A stretch of DNA of 46,331 bases from Nocardioides guangzhouensis (lineage in GTDB: Bacteria; Actinomycetota; Actinomycetes; Propionibacteriales; Nocardioidaceae), in NCBI RefSeq assembly GCF_004519545.1, contig NZ_SDKM01000037.1:1-46331 (forward strand), given 5' to 3'. Shown here piece by piece: positions 21,681-31,090 of this stretch (position 1 is the first letter of the stretch; each line of letters opens with the position of its first letter). A program made the translations under genes and the position numbers. A model generated the notes under the pieces. The model was not told where the DNA came from, made no database searches, and saw nothing but the letters and a program-made list of their open reading frames with translations.

Positions 21681-24600
21681 TCACCCGGCCGTAGCCGCGG
21701 CGTCGGCGGGGTCGCCCAGGACGAGCACGTCGTCGACGAGGTCGAGCCCGACCCGGCCGTGGGTGATCCAGAGGACCGTGCGGCCGCGGTCGGCTCCGAG
21801 CACCTCGGCGGCGACCGCGCGTGCGGTGGCGGTGTCGAGGTGGGCGGTCGGCTCGTCGAGGACCACCACGTCGTGGTCCGCCAGCAGCGCGCGGGCGATC
21901 GCCAGCCGGGCCCGCTCGCCACCGGACACGTCCGCATGACCCTCGCCGACGAACGTGTCCGTGCCGTCGGGCAGCGAGGCGACCCAGGCACCGAGGCCGG
22001 CGTCGGTGAGGGCGCGCCGTACGTCGTCGTCGGAGGCGTCGGGGCGCGCCAGGCGCACGTTCTCCAGGACCGTCGAGGCGAAGACGTGCGGGTCGTCGTC
22101 GACCAGGGTGACCTCGCCGCGGAGGTCGTACGTGGCGAGCTCGCGCAGGTCGCGAGGGCCGAGGGCGACACGGCCGGCGACCGGGTCGAGGAACCGGACC
22201 AGCAGGGCGGCGACGGTCGACTTGCCGGAGCCGGACGGCCCGACCAGGCCGAGCCGGCGACCCGGTCGCAGGTCGAGGTCGAGCCCGCGGAGCACCGGCG
22301 TGGTGTCCCAGGCGGCGTCCACCGACCGCACGGTGAGCGGCGCCGGCAGGTCGGGGAGGGCCGCCGGGTCGGTGGGCTCGGTCACCGCGGGCGTGGCGGC
22401 GAGCAGCGCGTCCACCCGCTCGCGGGCGGCACGCGTCCGGACCGCGTTAGCGCCGGCGTCGGGCAGGGGGAGCAGCGCGTCGGAGAGCGCGAGGGGGAGC
22501 AGCAGGAGCAGCGCGAGGAGCGCCGGAGAGACCGTCCCCGGCGGGACCACGGCCGCCACGGCGACCACGCCGAGGCCACAGGCCGTCCGGACCAGCAGGC
22601 GGGACCCGGCGACCGCCCGCACCGAGCGGGTGCCGGCGGAGGCAAGTCGCTGCCCGGTCGCGTCGATGCGGGCGAGCGCGTCGGGCACCCGCTGCCACAG
22701 GACGAGCGACCGGATGCCCGCCGCGAACGCCTCGACCTCGCCGGCCAGCTCGGACCGGGCGGCGACGAAGGCCGGCGCCGCCGCCCGTACGCCGAGGCGC
22801 GCGAGCAGCCCCGCGGCCCCGCCCACCAGGCACACCGCGAGCACGACGGCCGCGGCCTCGGGCGAGAGCAGCACGGCCACCACGACGGCGGCGCCGCCGA
22901 CCAGGACCCCGGTCCACGCCGGCTGCCGGACCCGGAGCTGCTCGTCGACCAGCGCGTCCACGTCGTCCACGACCGACCCGAGGACGTCGCCGCGGCGGCG
23001 GCCGAGCCGGCCGGGGACCAGCGGCACCAACGCGTCGTACACCGCGGCCCGGCGCTCGGCCAGCAGCCGCAGCGCGGCGTCGTGGGAGACCAGTCGCTCG
23101 GCGTACCGGAGGGCCGGGCGGGCCAGGCCGAAGAGCCGGACGCCGACGATCGCGACCATGAGGTAGAGCACCGGCGGGTGCTCGGAGGCACGGGTGATCA
23201 GCCAGGCCGCGGTCGCGGTGAGCGCCACCCCGGACGCGACCGAGAGAGCGCCGAGCAGCGTGCCGGTACGCAGGCCCCAGCGCGACGGCCGGTCCGCGGC
23301 CTCCGTGGACGACTCGGTCGGCCGCGGTCGGGCGGTGGCGCAGACGGCGGCGTGCACGGGCACGGCGACCGGTGCCGGGGTGGGCAGCCGGACCTCGTGG
23401 TCGGCGGCGGCCACCACCGCGTCCCGGTGCGCGACCACGACGACGGTGGCGCGTCGGGCCAGCCGGCGCAGGGTCGCGAGCAGCACCGACTCGGTCTCGC
23501 TGTCGAGGTGCGCGGTGGGCTCGTCGAGCAGCACGAACGGGCGGTCGGCGAGGACCACGCGGGACAGCACCAGCCGGGCCCGCTGCCCGGCCGACCAGTC
23601 CGACCCGTCCTCGCCCAGCGCGGTGTCGATGCCGTCCGGCGAGGCCGCGACCAGCTCGCCGAGCCCCACCTGCTCCAGCGCCGCCCACACGTCGGCGTCG
23701 TCGGCGTCGGGCCGCCCGACCCGCACGTTGTCGGCCACGGTGCCGTCGACCAGCCAGGGCCGCTGGGGGAGCCAGGCGACCTGGCGCTGCCACGAGGCCG
23801 GGTCGGCGGTGAGCAGGTCGGCGTCGCCGACCCGGATGCTGCCCCCGCTCACGGCGCCGTTGGAGCGGCCCAGCTCGCCGAGCAGCGTGGCCAGCAGGGT
23901 GGACTTCCCGCAGCCCGACGGTCCCGTGACCGCGGTCAGACCGGGCGCGGGGAAGTCCGCATCGACCGCGTCCAGCGCCGGGACGTCGCGGTCCGGCCAG
24001 GAGACCGTGAGCCCGCGCACGGACAGCGGGCGGGGGCCGGTCGCCGGGAGCGCCGGCCGGTCCGGGACGGGAGGCGCGTCGAGCAGGTCGGTGGCCGCCT
24101 CGAACGCGGCGGTGCCCTCGGCGGCGGCGTGGAACTCCGCGCCCACGCGGCGTAGCGGCCAGTAGGCCTCGGGCGCCAGCAGCAGCACCACCATGGCGGT
24201 GCGGAAGTCGATGCCGTCCGAGGCCAGCCGCAGGCCGACGCACACCGCCACCAGCGCCACCGACAGCGTTGCGACCAGCTCGAGCACCGCCGACGAGGCG
24301 AACGCGAGGCGCAGCGTGTCGAGGGTGGCCCGGCGGTAGCGGCCGGTGACCCGCCGGATCGTGCCCGACTGTGCGGTCGCCCGCCGATGCACCACCAGCG
24401 TGGGCAGCCCGCGGACCACGTCGACGAAGTGTCCGGCGAGCGCGGAGAGCCGTCGCCACTGGCGCTCGGCCCGGTCCCGGGTGCCGACGCCGACCAGCAC
24501 GGCGAACACCGGGACCAGGGGCAGCGTCAGTGCCACGATCAGCCCGCTCAGGGGGTCGAGCCAGACGATCGCGACCAGCGCGGCCACCGGCAGCACCGTG

Positions 24601-25022
24601 GCCAGCACCAGCGCCGGCAGGTAGCGGGTGAGGTACGGCTCCACCGCGGCCAGGCCGCGGGTCGCCAGCAGCGTCAGCTCACCGGTACGCCGGCGCGACA
24701 GGGTCAGCGGGTCGGTCGCGGCGGTGGCGGCGAGCAGGCGGTGCCGCAGGTCCGTCGAGACCGCGCCGGCCGCTCGGGCGGTGGCCGCGTCGACGACGTA
24801 CGACGCGGCCGCGCCGGCCACGACGATCCCGGCCAGCCACCCGGCCGGGACGTGCCAGCCGTTGCCGCCCGGGTCGGTGGCCACCTCGACCACGAGGGTG
24901 CCGAGCGCGAACGCCTGGGCGACCGTGAGCAGTCCCGAGACGGCGCCCGCCACCAGGGCGACGACGAGCGGGGTGCGGGCCGGGCGGAGGTGGGGGAGCA
25001 GTCGTGGGTCGAGCGGCCTCAT
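21681..25022 (-). CDS. cydDC: Fused CydD-CydC ABC transporter (cytochrome bd assembly)
   Basis: This 1113-residue inner-membrane heterodimer-type ABC exporter is written as one chain. In other bacteria CydDC exports thiols or handles heme and is needed for cytochrome bd assembly. The CydD half (1-550) has six helices and Walker A GPSGCGKST at 367-375, with a changed signature WSAGQ at 476-480. The CydC half (about 585-1113) has Walker A GPSGSGKST at 928-936 and a standard signature VSGGE near 1033-1037. Walker B boxes FVLLDEPTAHLD and VVVLDEPTAHLD are both intact. The ATG at 25022 overlaps the cydB stop (ATGA); earlier starts in the frame lie inside cydB. Confidence 0.93.
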   Translation of the reverse strand: MRPLDPRLLPHLRPARTPLVVALVAGAVSGLLTVAQAFALGTLVVEVATDPGGNGWHVPAGWLAGIVVAGAAASYVVDAATARAAGAVSTDLRHRLLAATAATDPLTLSRRRTGELTLLATRGLAAVEPYLTRYLPALVLATVLPVAALVAIVWLDPLSGLIVALTLPLVPVFAVLVGVGTRDRAERQWRRLSALAGHFVDVVRGLPTLVVHRRATAQSGTIRRVTGRYRRATLDTLRLAFASSAVLELVATLSVALVAVCVGLRLASDGIDFRTAMVVLLLAPEAYWPLRRVGAEFHAAAEGTAAFEAATDLLDAPPVPDRPALPATGPRPLSVRGLTVSWPDRDVPALDAVDADFPAPGLTAVTGPSGCGKSTLLATLLGELGRSNGAVSGGSIRVGDADLLTADPASWQRQVAWLPQRPWLVDGTVADNVRVGRPDADDADVWAALEQVGLGELVAASPDGIDTALGEDGSDWSAGQRARLVLSRVVLADRPFVLLDEPTAHLDSETESVLLATLRRLARRATVVVVAHRDAVVAAADHEVRLPTPAPVAVPVHAAVCATARPRPTESSTEAADRPSRWGLRTGTLLGALSVASGVALTATAAWLITRASEHPPVLYLMVAIVGVRLFGLARPALRYAERLVSHDAALRLLAERRAAVYDALVPLVPGRLGRRRGDVLGSVVDDVDALVDEQLRVRQPAWTGVLVGGAAVVVAVLLSPEAAAVVLAVCLVGGAAGLLARLGVRAAAPAFVAARSELAGEVEAFAAGIRSLVLWQRVPDALARIDATGQRLASAGTRSVRAVAGSRLLVRTACGLGVVAVAAVVPPGTVSPALLALLLLLPLALSDALLPLPDAGANAVRTRAARERVDALLAATPAVTEPTDPAALPDLPAPLTVRSVDAAWDTTPVLRGLDLDLRPGRRLGLVGPSGSGKSTVAALLVRFLDPVAGRVALGPRDLRELATYDLRGEVTLVDDDPHVFASTVLENVRLARPDASDDDVRRALTDAGLGAWVASLPDGTDTFVGEGHADVSGGERARLAIARALLADHDVVVLDEPTAHLDTATARAVAAEVLGADRGRTVLWITHGRVGLDLVDDVLVLGDPADAAATAG

Positions 25023-26032
25023 CGGCCGGCGAGCTCTTCGGTGGGGATGTGGTGGGTCCCGATCCGCTTGCGGAAGACCCAGTAGGTCCATGCCTGGTAG
25101 CCGAGCACGATCGGCGTGAAGATCACCGCCACCCAGGTCATCACCGTGAGCGTGTAGTGGGTCGCCGAGGCGTTGGTCGTCGTGAGCGAGACACCGTTGT
25201 CGAGGGTGGTCGGCATGACGTCGGGGAAGAGCGCGACGAACAGGCCGGCCACGGCGAGGCCGATGGTGGCGAAGGTGCCGACGAATCCCCAGCCCTCGCG
25301 GCCGAGGTGGGCGAGCCAGGTCCCGGCGACCAGGGCGACCGCGGCGAGCACGAACAGGATCGCCGAGCCGACGGTGCCGGTGTCGACCTGCGCCCACACC
25401 AGGAAGACCACCGCGACCGCGGCGGCGACCACCCCGAGCCGGACCGAGAGGGCCCGGGCCCGCTCCCGGATGTCGCCGTCGGTCTTGAGCGCCACGAACA
25501 TCGCGCCGTGGGTGAGGAACAGGGTCAGCGTGACCAGGCCGCCGAGCAGCCCGAACGGGTTGAGCAGGGTGAACAGGTTGCCGGTGAACTCCTTGTCGGC
25601 GTCGATCGGGACGCCGTGCACGATGTTCGCGAACGCCACGCCCCACAGGAAGGCGGGCACGAACGAGCCGATGATCAGGGCGAGGTCCCAGCGGGCCTTC
25701 CAGTGCTCCTCGTCGCGCTTGTGGCGGTACTCGAATGCCAGACCACGGACGATCAGGCCGACCAGGATCAGGAGCAGCGGCAGGTAGAAGCCGCTGAACA
25801 ACGTGGCGTACCACTCCGGGAACGCCGCGAACGTCGCGCCGCCGGCGACCAGCACCCACACCTCGTTGCCGTCCCAGACCGGCCCGATGGTGTTGATCAT
25901 GACCCGGCGCTCGGTGTCGTTGCGCGCGAGGAACGGCAGCAGCATGCCGACGCCGAAGTCGAAGCCCTCGAGGGTGAAGTACCCGATCCAGAGGACCGCG
26001 ATCAGGATGAACCAGACGGTGGTGAGCTCCAT
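25019..26032 (-). CDS. cydB: Cytochrome bd ubiquinol/menaquinol oxidase subunit II
   Basis: This is a 337-residue membrane subunit of the cytochrome bd terminal oxidase. The start MELTTVWFILIAVLWIGYFTLEGFDFGVGML, then VMINTIGPVWDGNEVWVLVAGGATFAAFPEWYA, is the standard CydB pattern. About eight helices are visible. It forms the oxidase with CydA, whose stop is 10 bases upstream, and overlaps cydDC by 4 bases. Confidence 0.97.
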   Translation of the reverse strand: MELTTVWFILIAVLWIGYFTLEGFDFGVGMLLPFLARNDTERRVMINTIGPVWDGNEVWVLVAGGATFAAFPEWYATLFSGFYLPLLLILVGLIVRGLAFEYRHKRDEEHWKARWDLALIIGSFVPAFLWGVAFANIVHGVPIDADKEFTGNLFTLLNPFGLLGGLVTLTLFLTHGAMFVALKTDGDIRERARALSVRLGVVAAAVAVVFLVWAQVDTGTVGSAILFVLAAVALVAGTWLAHLGREGWGFVGTFATIGLAVAGLFVALFPDVMPTTLDNGVSLTTTNASATHYTLTVMTWVAVIFTPIVLGYQAWTYWVFRKRIGTHHIPTEELAGR

Positions 26033-26042
26033 GGCGGTCTCC

Positions 26043-27488
26043 TCAGTAGGCGAAGGTCAGCGGCTGGTCGTCGTCCTGCGGCCCCTTGAGGCTGGGGTCC
26101 GGGGGCTCGACGAACGGGTCCGCTCCCTTGCGGATGTACTTGACGAGGAGCCCGAGCTCGATGACCGCCAGGATGGCGTACAGCAGCGTGAGCACGATCA
26201 GCGACGTGGCCGCCTCGAACGTGCTCACGCTCGGTGAGACGCCGTTCTCGGTCGTCATCAGGCTGAACACCACCCAGGGCTGGCGGCCCATCTCGGTGAA
26301 GATCCAGCCGAACGAGCTGGCGAAGACCGCGAGGAACGGCAGCGTCAGCGCCATCACCCCGAACCACCGGCCGGTCGGCGTACGGCCCTTGCGGGTCAGC
26401 CACAGGATCAGCGCCGCACCGGCGGCGACCACGACCCCGAGGCCGATCATGAAGCGGAACGTCCAGTAGGTCACCGGGATGATCGGCACGTAGTCGCCGG
26501 CCGTGTAGTACGCCGCGCCCGGGTCCTGGCCGTACTCCTGCTGGTACTGCTCGCGCAGGTCGTTGATGCCCTCGACCTTGCCGTCCCACGTGCCGGTGGC
26601 CAGGAACGACAGGAGGTTCGGGATCTTGATCGCGAACTTCTCGCTGGTGCCGTCGGGGGTGCCGATGGTGAAGATCGAGAAGTCCGCGGGCTGCTCGGTG
26701 TCGTAGAGCGCCTCGGCGGCCGCCATCTTCATCGGCTGCACCTCGGTCATGATCTTGCCCTGCACGTCACCGGTGATCGCGACGCCGAGGCCCGCGACCA
26801 GCGCGACGACCGCACCGATCCGGATCGCCTTGAGGTACAGCGGCTGGTCGTCGACGTGCTCCTTGCGCGTGTAGAGCCACGCCGCGACGCCGAGGACGAA
26901 GGCCCCGGCGGTCATGTACGCCGCGAACACCACGTGCGGGAACGTCACCAGCTGCACCTTGTTGAACATCACCGCCCAGAAGTCGGTCAGCTCGGCCCGA
27001 CCGGTGTCGGGGTTGAACCGGTAGCCGACCGGGTGCTGCATCCACGAGTTCGCGGCCAGGATGAACCACGACGAGAACAAGGTGCCGAGGTGGACCAGCC
27101 ACATCGTGCCGGCGTGCAGCCCGCGCGGGAGCTTGTCCCAGCCGAAGATCCACAGGCCGAGGAAGGTCGACTCGAGGAAGAACGCGAGCAGGCCCTCGAC
27201 CGCCAGCGGAGCGCCGAAGATGTCGCCCACGAAGCGGGAGTAGTCCGACCAGTTCATGCCGAACTGGAACTCCTGCACGATGCCGGTCACCACGCCGATG
27301 GCGAAGTTGATCAGGAACAGCTTGCCGAAGAACTTCGTCAGCCGGAGGTACTCCTGCTTCCCGGTGCGCACCCACGCGGTCTCCATGCCGGCGATCACCG
27401 CGGACAGGCCGATCGTGATCGGGACGAAGAGGAAGTGGTAGACGGTGATGATGCCGAACTGCCAGCGTGCGATGTCGAGAACGTCCAC
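26043..27488 (-). CDS. cydA: Cytochrome bd ubiquinol/menaquinol oxidase subunit I
   Basis: This 481-residue membrane subunit carries hemes b558, b595 and d, reducing oxygen with high affinity without pumping protons. Heme ligand His18 lies in TVYHFLFVP, and KMAAAEALY supplies the quinol-loop residues. GWIFTEMGRQPW near 385-397 is the hallmark motif. The quinol loop is the short form found in actinobacteria. GTG at 27488 is preceded by AGGAG. First gene of a cydA-cydB-cydDC operon, typically induced at low oxygen. Confidence 0.97.
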   Translation of the reverse strand: MDVLDIARWQFGIITVYHFLFVPITIGLSAVIAGMETAWVRTGKQEYLRLTKFFGKLFLINFAIGVVTGIVQEFQFGMNWSDYSRFVGDIFGAPLAVEGLLAFFLESTFLGLWIFGWDKLPRGLHAGTMWLVHLGTLFSSWFILAANSWMQHPVGYRFNPDTGRAELTDFWAVMFNKVQLVTFPHVVFAAYMTAGAFVLGVAAWLYTRKEHVDDQPLYLKAIRIGAVVALVAGLGVAITGDVQGKIMTEVQPMKMAAAEALYDTEQPADFSIFTIGTPDGTSEKFAIKIPNLLSFLATGTWDGKVEGINDLREQYQQEYGQDPGAAYYTAGDYVPIIPVTYWTFRFMIGLGVVVAAGAALILWLTRKGRTPTGRWFGVMALTLPFLAVFASSFGWIFTEMGRQPWVVFSLMTTENGVSPSVSTFEAATSLIVLTLLYAILAVIELGLLVKYIRKGADPFVEPPDPSLKGPQDDDQPLTFAY

Positions 27489-27668
27489 CGGGGCTCCTGC
27501 GCGGTCGAGGGCGATACAACAGGCACCGGCGACGACAGCCCCGTCACCGGCAGGTCAACGCTAGGCAGCAGCGTACGCCGTGGAGAGGGCCGCAGGTCAT
27601 CGCCGCGAGGACGTTGGTCCCGAAGGGGACAACCCGGACGGAGGGGGGAGACCCGCCGTAGGGACGGG
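27489..27668. other. cydA upstream region and protease downstream region
   Basis: These 180 bases carry the cyd promoter (not pinned down; a TTGACC lies on the minus strand near 27554-27559) and a hairpin behind the protease gene at 27614-27632 (TTGGTCCC, GAAG loop, GGGACAA). I saw no Rex-type TTGTG-N8-CACAA site. Confidence 0.4.
27614..27632 (-). terminator. Hairpin downstream of the metzincin gene
   Basis: TTGGTCCC pairs with GGGACAA around GAAG with one bulged G, 36 bases past the stop. No T-tract follows. Confidence 0.4.
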
Positions 27669-29873
27669 TCAGCGGGCCACGCGCGGCGTCGCCTTCGACG
27701 TCCTGGCCGCAGTCTTGTAGCCGGCCTTCGAGCCGGTGACCCGCACCGTGAGGCGCTTGCCGGCCTGGGCCCGCGAGGGCGTGAACGTCCGTGCGGTGGC
27801 GCCCTTCACCGCGGTCCCGTTGGCGAACCAGCGGTACGCGAACCGGGTTGCGGTGGTCCACGACCCGGGCTTCGCGGTGAGCGTGCGGCCGACCTTGACC
27901 GTCCCGCTGATCCGTGGCACGGAGGTGGTCAGGGTGCCCGCACCGACCGGCGCGGAGTTGCCCGACCAGACGTCCGTGTACCTGTCGTTCCACGTGCCGC
28001 GCACCGCGACGTACACCTGCTTGCGGTAGGTCGACGCGGGGAGCCGGAGGGAGCCGGTGGTCGTGGAGCGGATGTAGGTGTCGCCCTCGACCAGGTACCA
28101 GTCGAAGGCGAAGGTGGTGCCGACCGGCCAGGTGCCGAGCTGCGCGGTGACCACGTTCCCGACCTTGGCGGTGCCGGTGAGGACCGGTGACGGTGCACCC
28201 GGGACCGGGAGCATGCCGTCCTCGTGGGCGATCGGTCCGACCGGGAGCGACTCCCGGCGGGTCACCGTGTGGTCGGCCAGCCGGGCGGTGACGACGGCGG
28301 TGACGGTCTTGCCGGCGTCCCAGTAGTCGAGTGGGTACGTCGTGCTCTCGTAGCGCCCGTCCGCGGTCAGCACGACCTGCCCGTCGACGTACCACGTGAC
28401 GGTCGTCGTCGTCGGCGCCGGCGACCAGCCGCCGGTGGCCGCGGTCAGCGTCTGCCCGACGCGGGGGGTGCCGGTCACGACGGGGGCGGGGGCGCTGGTG
28501 AACGCCTGGCCGGGGTCGGTGACCTCCACCTCGACCTGGGCGGCGTTGCCGGTGACCGAGGTGACGTGGACCTTCACGCCCACGCCGCTGAACGTGTCGC
28601 CCTCCTGGTAGCCGCCGCTGGCCGGGACGCTGCCGCCGTCCACCTGCAGCGTGGTCTGGTTGCCGGCGCCGGGCAGGGTGGTGACGGTGACCCCGGCGCC
28701 GAAGGTGAGCCCGAGGTCGAACGGGTCGCCGGTCAGCAGCGGGTACGCCGCGTCGGCGTCGAGGCCGCCTCCGTCACGGAAGTCGACGTAGTAGGTGTCG
28801 TCGCTGCGCGGGTCGGGCACCGCGAGGCCGCGCAGGCCGGCGGACGACCCGCGGGGCTGGAGCGTGAAGGTCTGGGTGCCGGCCGCGGTCGTGTCGACGG
28901 TCTCCATCTCGCCGGCCCTGGTCCACCCGCGCACGGCCTTGTGCGCGGTGGACAGCGCGGGTGACCCCTTGCCGCCGATGCCCATGCCCATAGGGCTGTG
29001 CAGGTCGAGGTACTCGCAGTCCGGGCCGGTCCCGAACGAGCAGCTGGTCGTGTTGGCGTGGCCGAGCCCCAGCTCGTGCCCGAGCTCGTGCGTGAGGGTC
29101 GGCCCCGCGTCCCCGTCTCCGACCGCGAGGACCAGCCCGCCGCCGCCGAGGCCGACGGTGCCCTGGGTGTTGCAGGCCGGCGGGAGGAGGACCACCAGGT
29201 GCCGGGTCATGTCGGTGTCGAGCGGCACGCCCGGGAAGAGCCGGGACGCCTCGTCGAACATCGGGAAGTACGAGGTTCCCGGCGTGAGCAGCCCGCATCC
29301 GCTCGCCACGCTGGGTGTGGCCGTGGACGCGTACCGCTTGATCGCGTAGCCGGGGTCGCGGGCCATCCCGGACACCGCCCCCGGGGCGTCGGAGATCCAG
29401 TCCTGCGCCATCTCGGAGACCTCTGCGTCCGCCTCGGCGCTGGTCATGGCGGTGCCGCGGTTGGTGACCACGGCGACGTACAGCCGATGGGCGGTCGGCG
29501 GCATGGAGGCCGCAGCCGCCGGCGACACGTCGGCCGAGACGACGGTCAACGGTGCGTCGGCTGCGGCGCCCGCGAGAGTGCGACCCGCGGGCACGGCGAC
29601 GGTGCCCTCGAAGTGGCCGGAGGTGGGGAGCTCGTCGCCGGGTGCGGGGCGCACGGCCACCCGACCGGCGTCGGTCTCCACCCAGTACAGGGTGCGCGCG
29701 GTGTGGTCGTCGAAGTCGTCGGCGTACGCCGTCACGAGGTCGCCGCTCACGTGGACCCGGGTGCCGGGCGCCGCCGTGGGGGAGGAGACGGCGGGGGCAG
29801 CAGTGGCCGCCAGGCCGGTGGCGGTCACGGCCAGGGCGGCTAGCGCCGCGGCGCGCAGACGACGGCGGGTCAT
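27669..29873 (-). CDS. Secreted metzincin-type zinc protease with C-terminal Ig-like repeats
   Basis: This 734-residue exported protein has a signal peptide with TRRR, a hydrophobic stretch at 8-25 and cleavage near APAVSS. The zinc motif HELGHELGLGH is at 262-272 (His262, Glu263, His266, His272), and a likely Met-turn (SPMGMG) lies near 294-299. From about 470 to the end come three Ig-like domains of the type VxGxxxVGxTLTxxxGxW: PVVTGTPRVGQTL, PVLTGTAKVGNVV and RISGTVKVGRTL. Substrate unknown. The last domain is a close copy of the last domain of the adjacent 322-residue protein. TACCCT ends 6 bases before the ATG. Confidence 0.85.
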   Translation of the reverse strand: MTRRRLRAAALAALAVTATGLAATAAPAVSSPTAAPGTRVHVSGDLVTAYADDFDDHTARTLYWVETDAGRVAVRPAPGDELPTSGHFEGTVAVPAGRTLAGAAADAPLTVVSADVSPAAAASMPPTAHRLYVAVVTNRGTAMTSAEADAEVSEMAQDWISDAPGAVSGMARDPGYAIKRYASTATPSVASGCGLLTPGTSYFPMFDEASRLFPGVPLDTDMTRHLVVLLPPACNTQGTVGLGGGGLVLAVGDGDAGPTLTHELGHELGLGHANTTSCSFGTGPDCEYLDLHSPMGMGIGGKGSPALSTAHKAVRGWTRAGEMETVDTTAAGTQTFTLQPRGSSAGLRGLAVPDPRSDDTYYVDFRDGGGLDADAAYPLLTGDPFDLGLTFGAGVTVTTLPGAGNQTTLQVDGGSVPASGGYQEGDTFSGVGVKVHVTSVTGNAAQVEVEVTDPGQAFTSAPAPVVTGTPRVGQTLTAATGGWSPAPTTTTVTWYVDGQVVLTADGRYESTTYPLDYWDAGKTVTAVVTARLADHTVTRRESLPVGPIAHEDGMLPVPGAPSPVLTGTAKVGNVVTAQLGTWPVGTTFAFDWYLVEGDTYIRSTTTGSLRLPASTYRKQVYVAVRGTWNDRYTDVWSGNSAPVGAGTLTTSVPRISGTVKVGRTLTAKPGSWTTATRFAYRWFANGTAVKGATARTFTPSRAQAGKRLTVRVTGSKAGYKTAARTSKATPRVAR

Positions 29874-29879
29874 GGCCGG

Positions 29880-29885
29880 AGGGTA
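29880..29885 (-). promoter_or_regulatory. Leaderless -10 box for the metzincin gene
   Basis: TACCCT on the minus strand ends 6 bases before the ATG at 29873. Confidence 0.55.
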
Positions 29886-29921
29886 GGTGCGGTCACGGTT
29901 CCCGCGTGGGCGATTCGCGAA

Positions 29922-29948
29922 GGTCGACCCGATCGGTCGGTGTCGACC
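29922..29948 (-). terminator. Hairpin after the Ig-repeat gene
   Basis: GGTCGAC (29922-29928) pairs with GTCGACC (29942-29948), starting about 16 bases past the stop at 29964. Confidence 0.45.
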
Positions 29949-29963
29949 GGACCCTCCGCAGGC

Positions 29964-30932
29964 TCAGCGGGCGATGGGACGGGTCTGGGCCGACGTGAGC
30001 GCCAGCGTCCGGTAGCCGGTCTGCCGGCCGGTCACCTTGACCGAGATCCGCCGGCCGGCGTGCCCGGCCTTCGGGGTGAACGTCCGGGCGGTGGCGCCCT
30101 TGATCGCGTGCCCGTTGGCGTACCAGCGGTAGGCGAACGTGGTGCCAGCGGTCCAGGTGCCGCGCACGGCGGTCAGCTTCCGACCGACCTTGCGGATGCC
30201 CGAGATGGTGGGTCTGGTTCCGGTGAGCGTGCCGATCGCGACGGTGGGTGAGGCGTCGGAGACCTGGGACCGGGTCTCCTTGCTGTAGTCGAGCGTCGCG
30301 ACCGACTGGACCGCGATCTCCCGGCCGTACGTGTCCCCGGGGAGCTTGAGCTTCGGGCCGGCCGTGGTGGCCATCAGGACGAGCCCGGTGCCCGACTCGA
30401 CGTACCAGCGGTACTGCTCGACCGTCGCCCCCGCGGGCCAGCCATCGGGCGAGGCGGTCACGGTCTTGCCGACGGTGAAGTCGCCGGTCGGAACGGCGGC
30501 CTTCGGCGGGTTCGGGATCGGTCCGGTGTCGTAGCTGGCCGGATGGACGGGGATCGTCGGTGCGGAGGCGACCGTCTGCGCCGGGCTGCACCCGGAACGG
30601 GTCCCCGTCACCTTGATCACGACGGTCTTCCCGGCGTCGGACGCCTCGGGGGAGTACGTGAGGCCGTGGTACGGCTCGCCGCCGTCGTCGGGGTTGCCCT
30701 CCACGATGACTCCGCCGACGTACCAGGTGACCACCAGGCTGCTCGGCGCGGGGGCCCACGTCCCGCGATGGGCCGTCAGGTCGTCGCCCACCCGGACCAG
30801 CCCGGTGATGGTCGGCGCCGGGTCCACGGTGAAGCAGTCGGCGGCGGAGGCAGGTGCGGTGGTCGCGGCGAGGGACGCGGCGACCACCGAGATGGCCGTC
30901 GCTGCCCCGATCCGCAGGCGGCGGCTGTTCAT
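29964..30932 (-). CDS. Secreted Ig-like repeat protein, no catalytic domain
   Basis: This 322-residue exported protein has a signal peptide (MNSRRLRIGAATAISVVAASLAA, cleavage near ASA-AD). About three Ig-like domains follow: PTITGLVRVGDDLTAHRGTW, then GDFTVGKTVTASPDGWPAG, then RPTISGIRKVGRKLTAVRGTW. Nothing else is present, so it may be a surface or matrix-binding protein. Its final domain (FAYRWYANGHAIKGATARTF onward) matches the final domain of the neighbouring protease closely. ATG at 30932 is preferred over the longer reading because TAGCGT ends 7 bases before it. Confidence 0.8.
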   Translation of the reverse strand: MNSRRLRIGAATAISVVAASLAATTAPASAADCFTVDPAPTITGLVRVGDDLTAHRGTWAPAPSSLVVTWYVGGVIVEGNPDDGGEPYHGLTYSPEASDAGKTVVIKVTGTRSGCSPAQTVASAPTIPVHPASYDTGPIPNPPKAAVPTGDFTVGKTVTASPDGWPAGATVEQYRWYVESGTGLVLMATTAGPKLKLPGDTYGREIAVQSVATLDYSKETRSQVSDASPTVAIGTLTGTRPTISGIRKVGRKLTAVRGTWTAGTTFAYRWYANGHAIKGATARTFTPKAGHAGRRISVKVTGRQTGYRTLALTSAQTRPIAR

Positions 30933-30939
30933 CTTCGAG

Positions 30940-30945
30940 ACGCTA
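30940..30945 (-). promoter_or_regulatory. Leaderless -10 box for the Ig-repeat gene
   Basis: TAGCGT on the minus strand ends 7 bases before the ATG at 30932. Confidence 0.55.
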
Positions 30946-31033
30946 CGCGGGGTGGGCGTTCCCTGCCTGCCCCGGACTTCCAAGACCGCCCGGACGGTGG
31001 GTCCGGTGATGGCCCGGACGTGCCCCGGGAAGG

Positions 31034-31073
31034 CCCGAGGCCCCCACCGGACGGGTCCGGCGGGGGCCTCGGG
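31034..31073 (-). terminator. Strong hairpin terminator of the M4 protease gene
   Basis: CCCGAGGCCCCC (31034-31045) pairs with GGGGGCCTCGGG (31062-31073), and an inner CCGGA/TCCGG pair extends the stem. It lies 17 bases past the stop at 31091. Confidence 0.75.
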
Positions 31074-31090
31074 TGGAGCTGGGTCAGGCG

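Noticed and set aside
21672..24155. Plus-strand 827-residue open frame over cydDC
   Set aside because: Antisense shadow of a recognised ABC exporter; composition is Arg/Gly/Glu-rich without domains.
27489..27668. Rex (redox) operator upstream of cydA
   Set aside because: No TTGTG-N8-CACAA-like palindrome was found; only isolated TTGT/ACAA pieces within a terminator hairpin.
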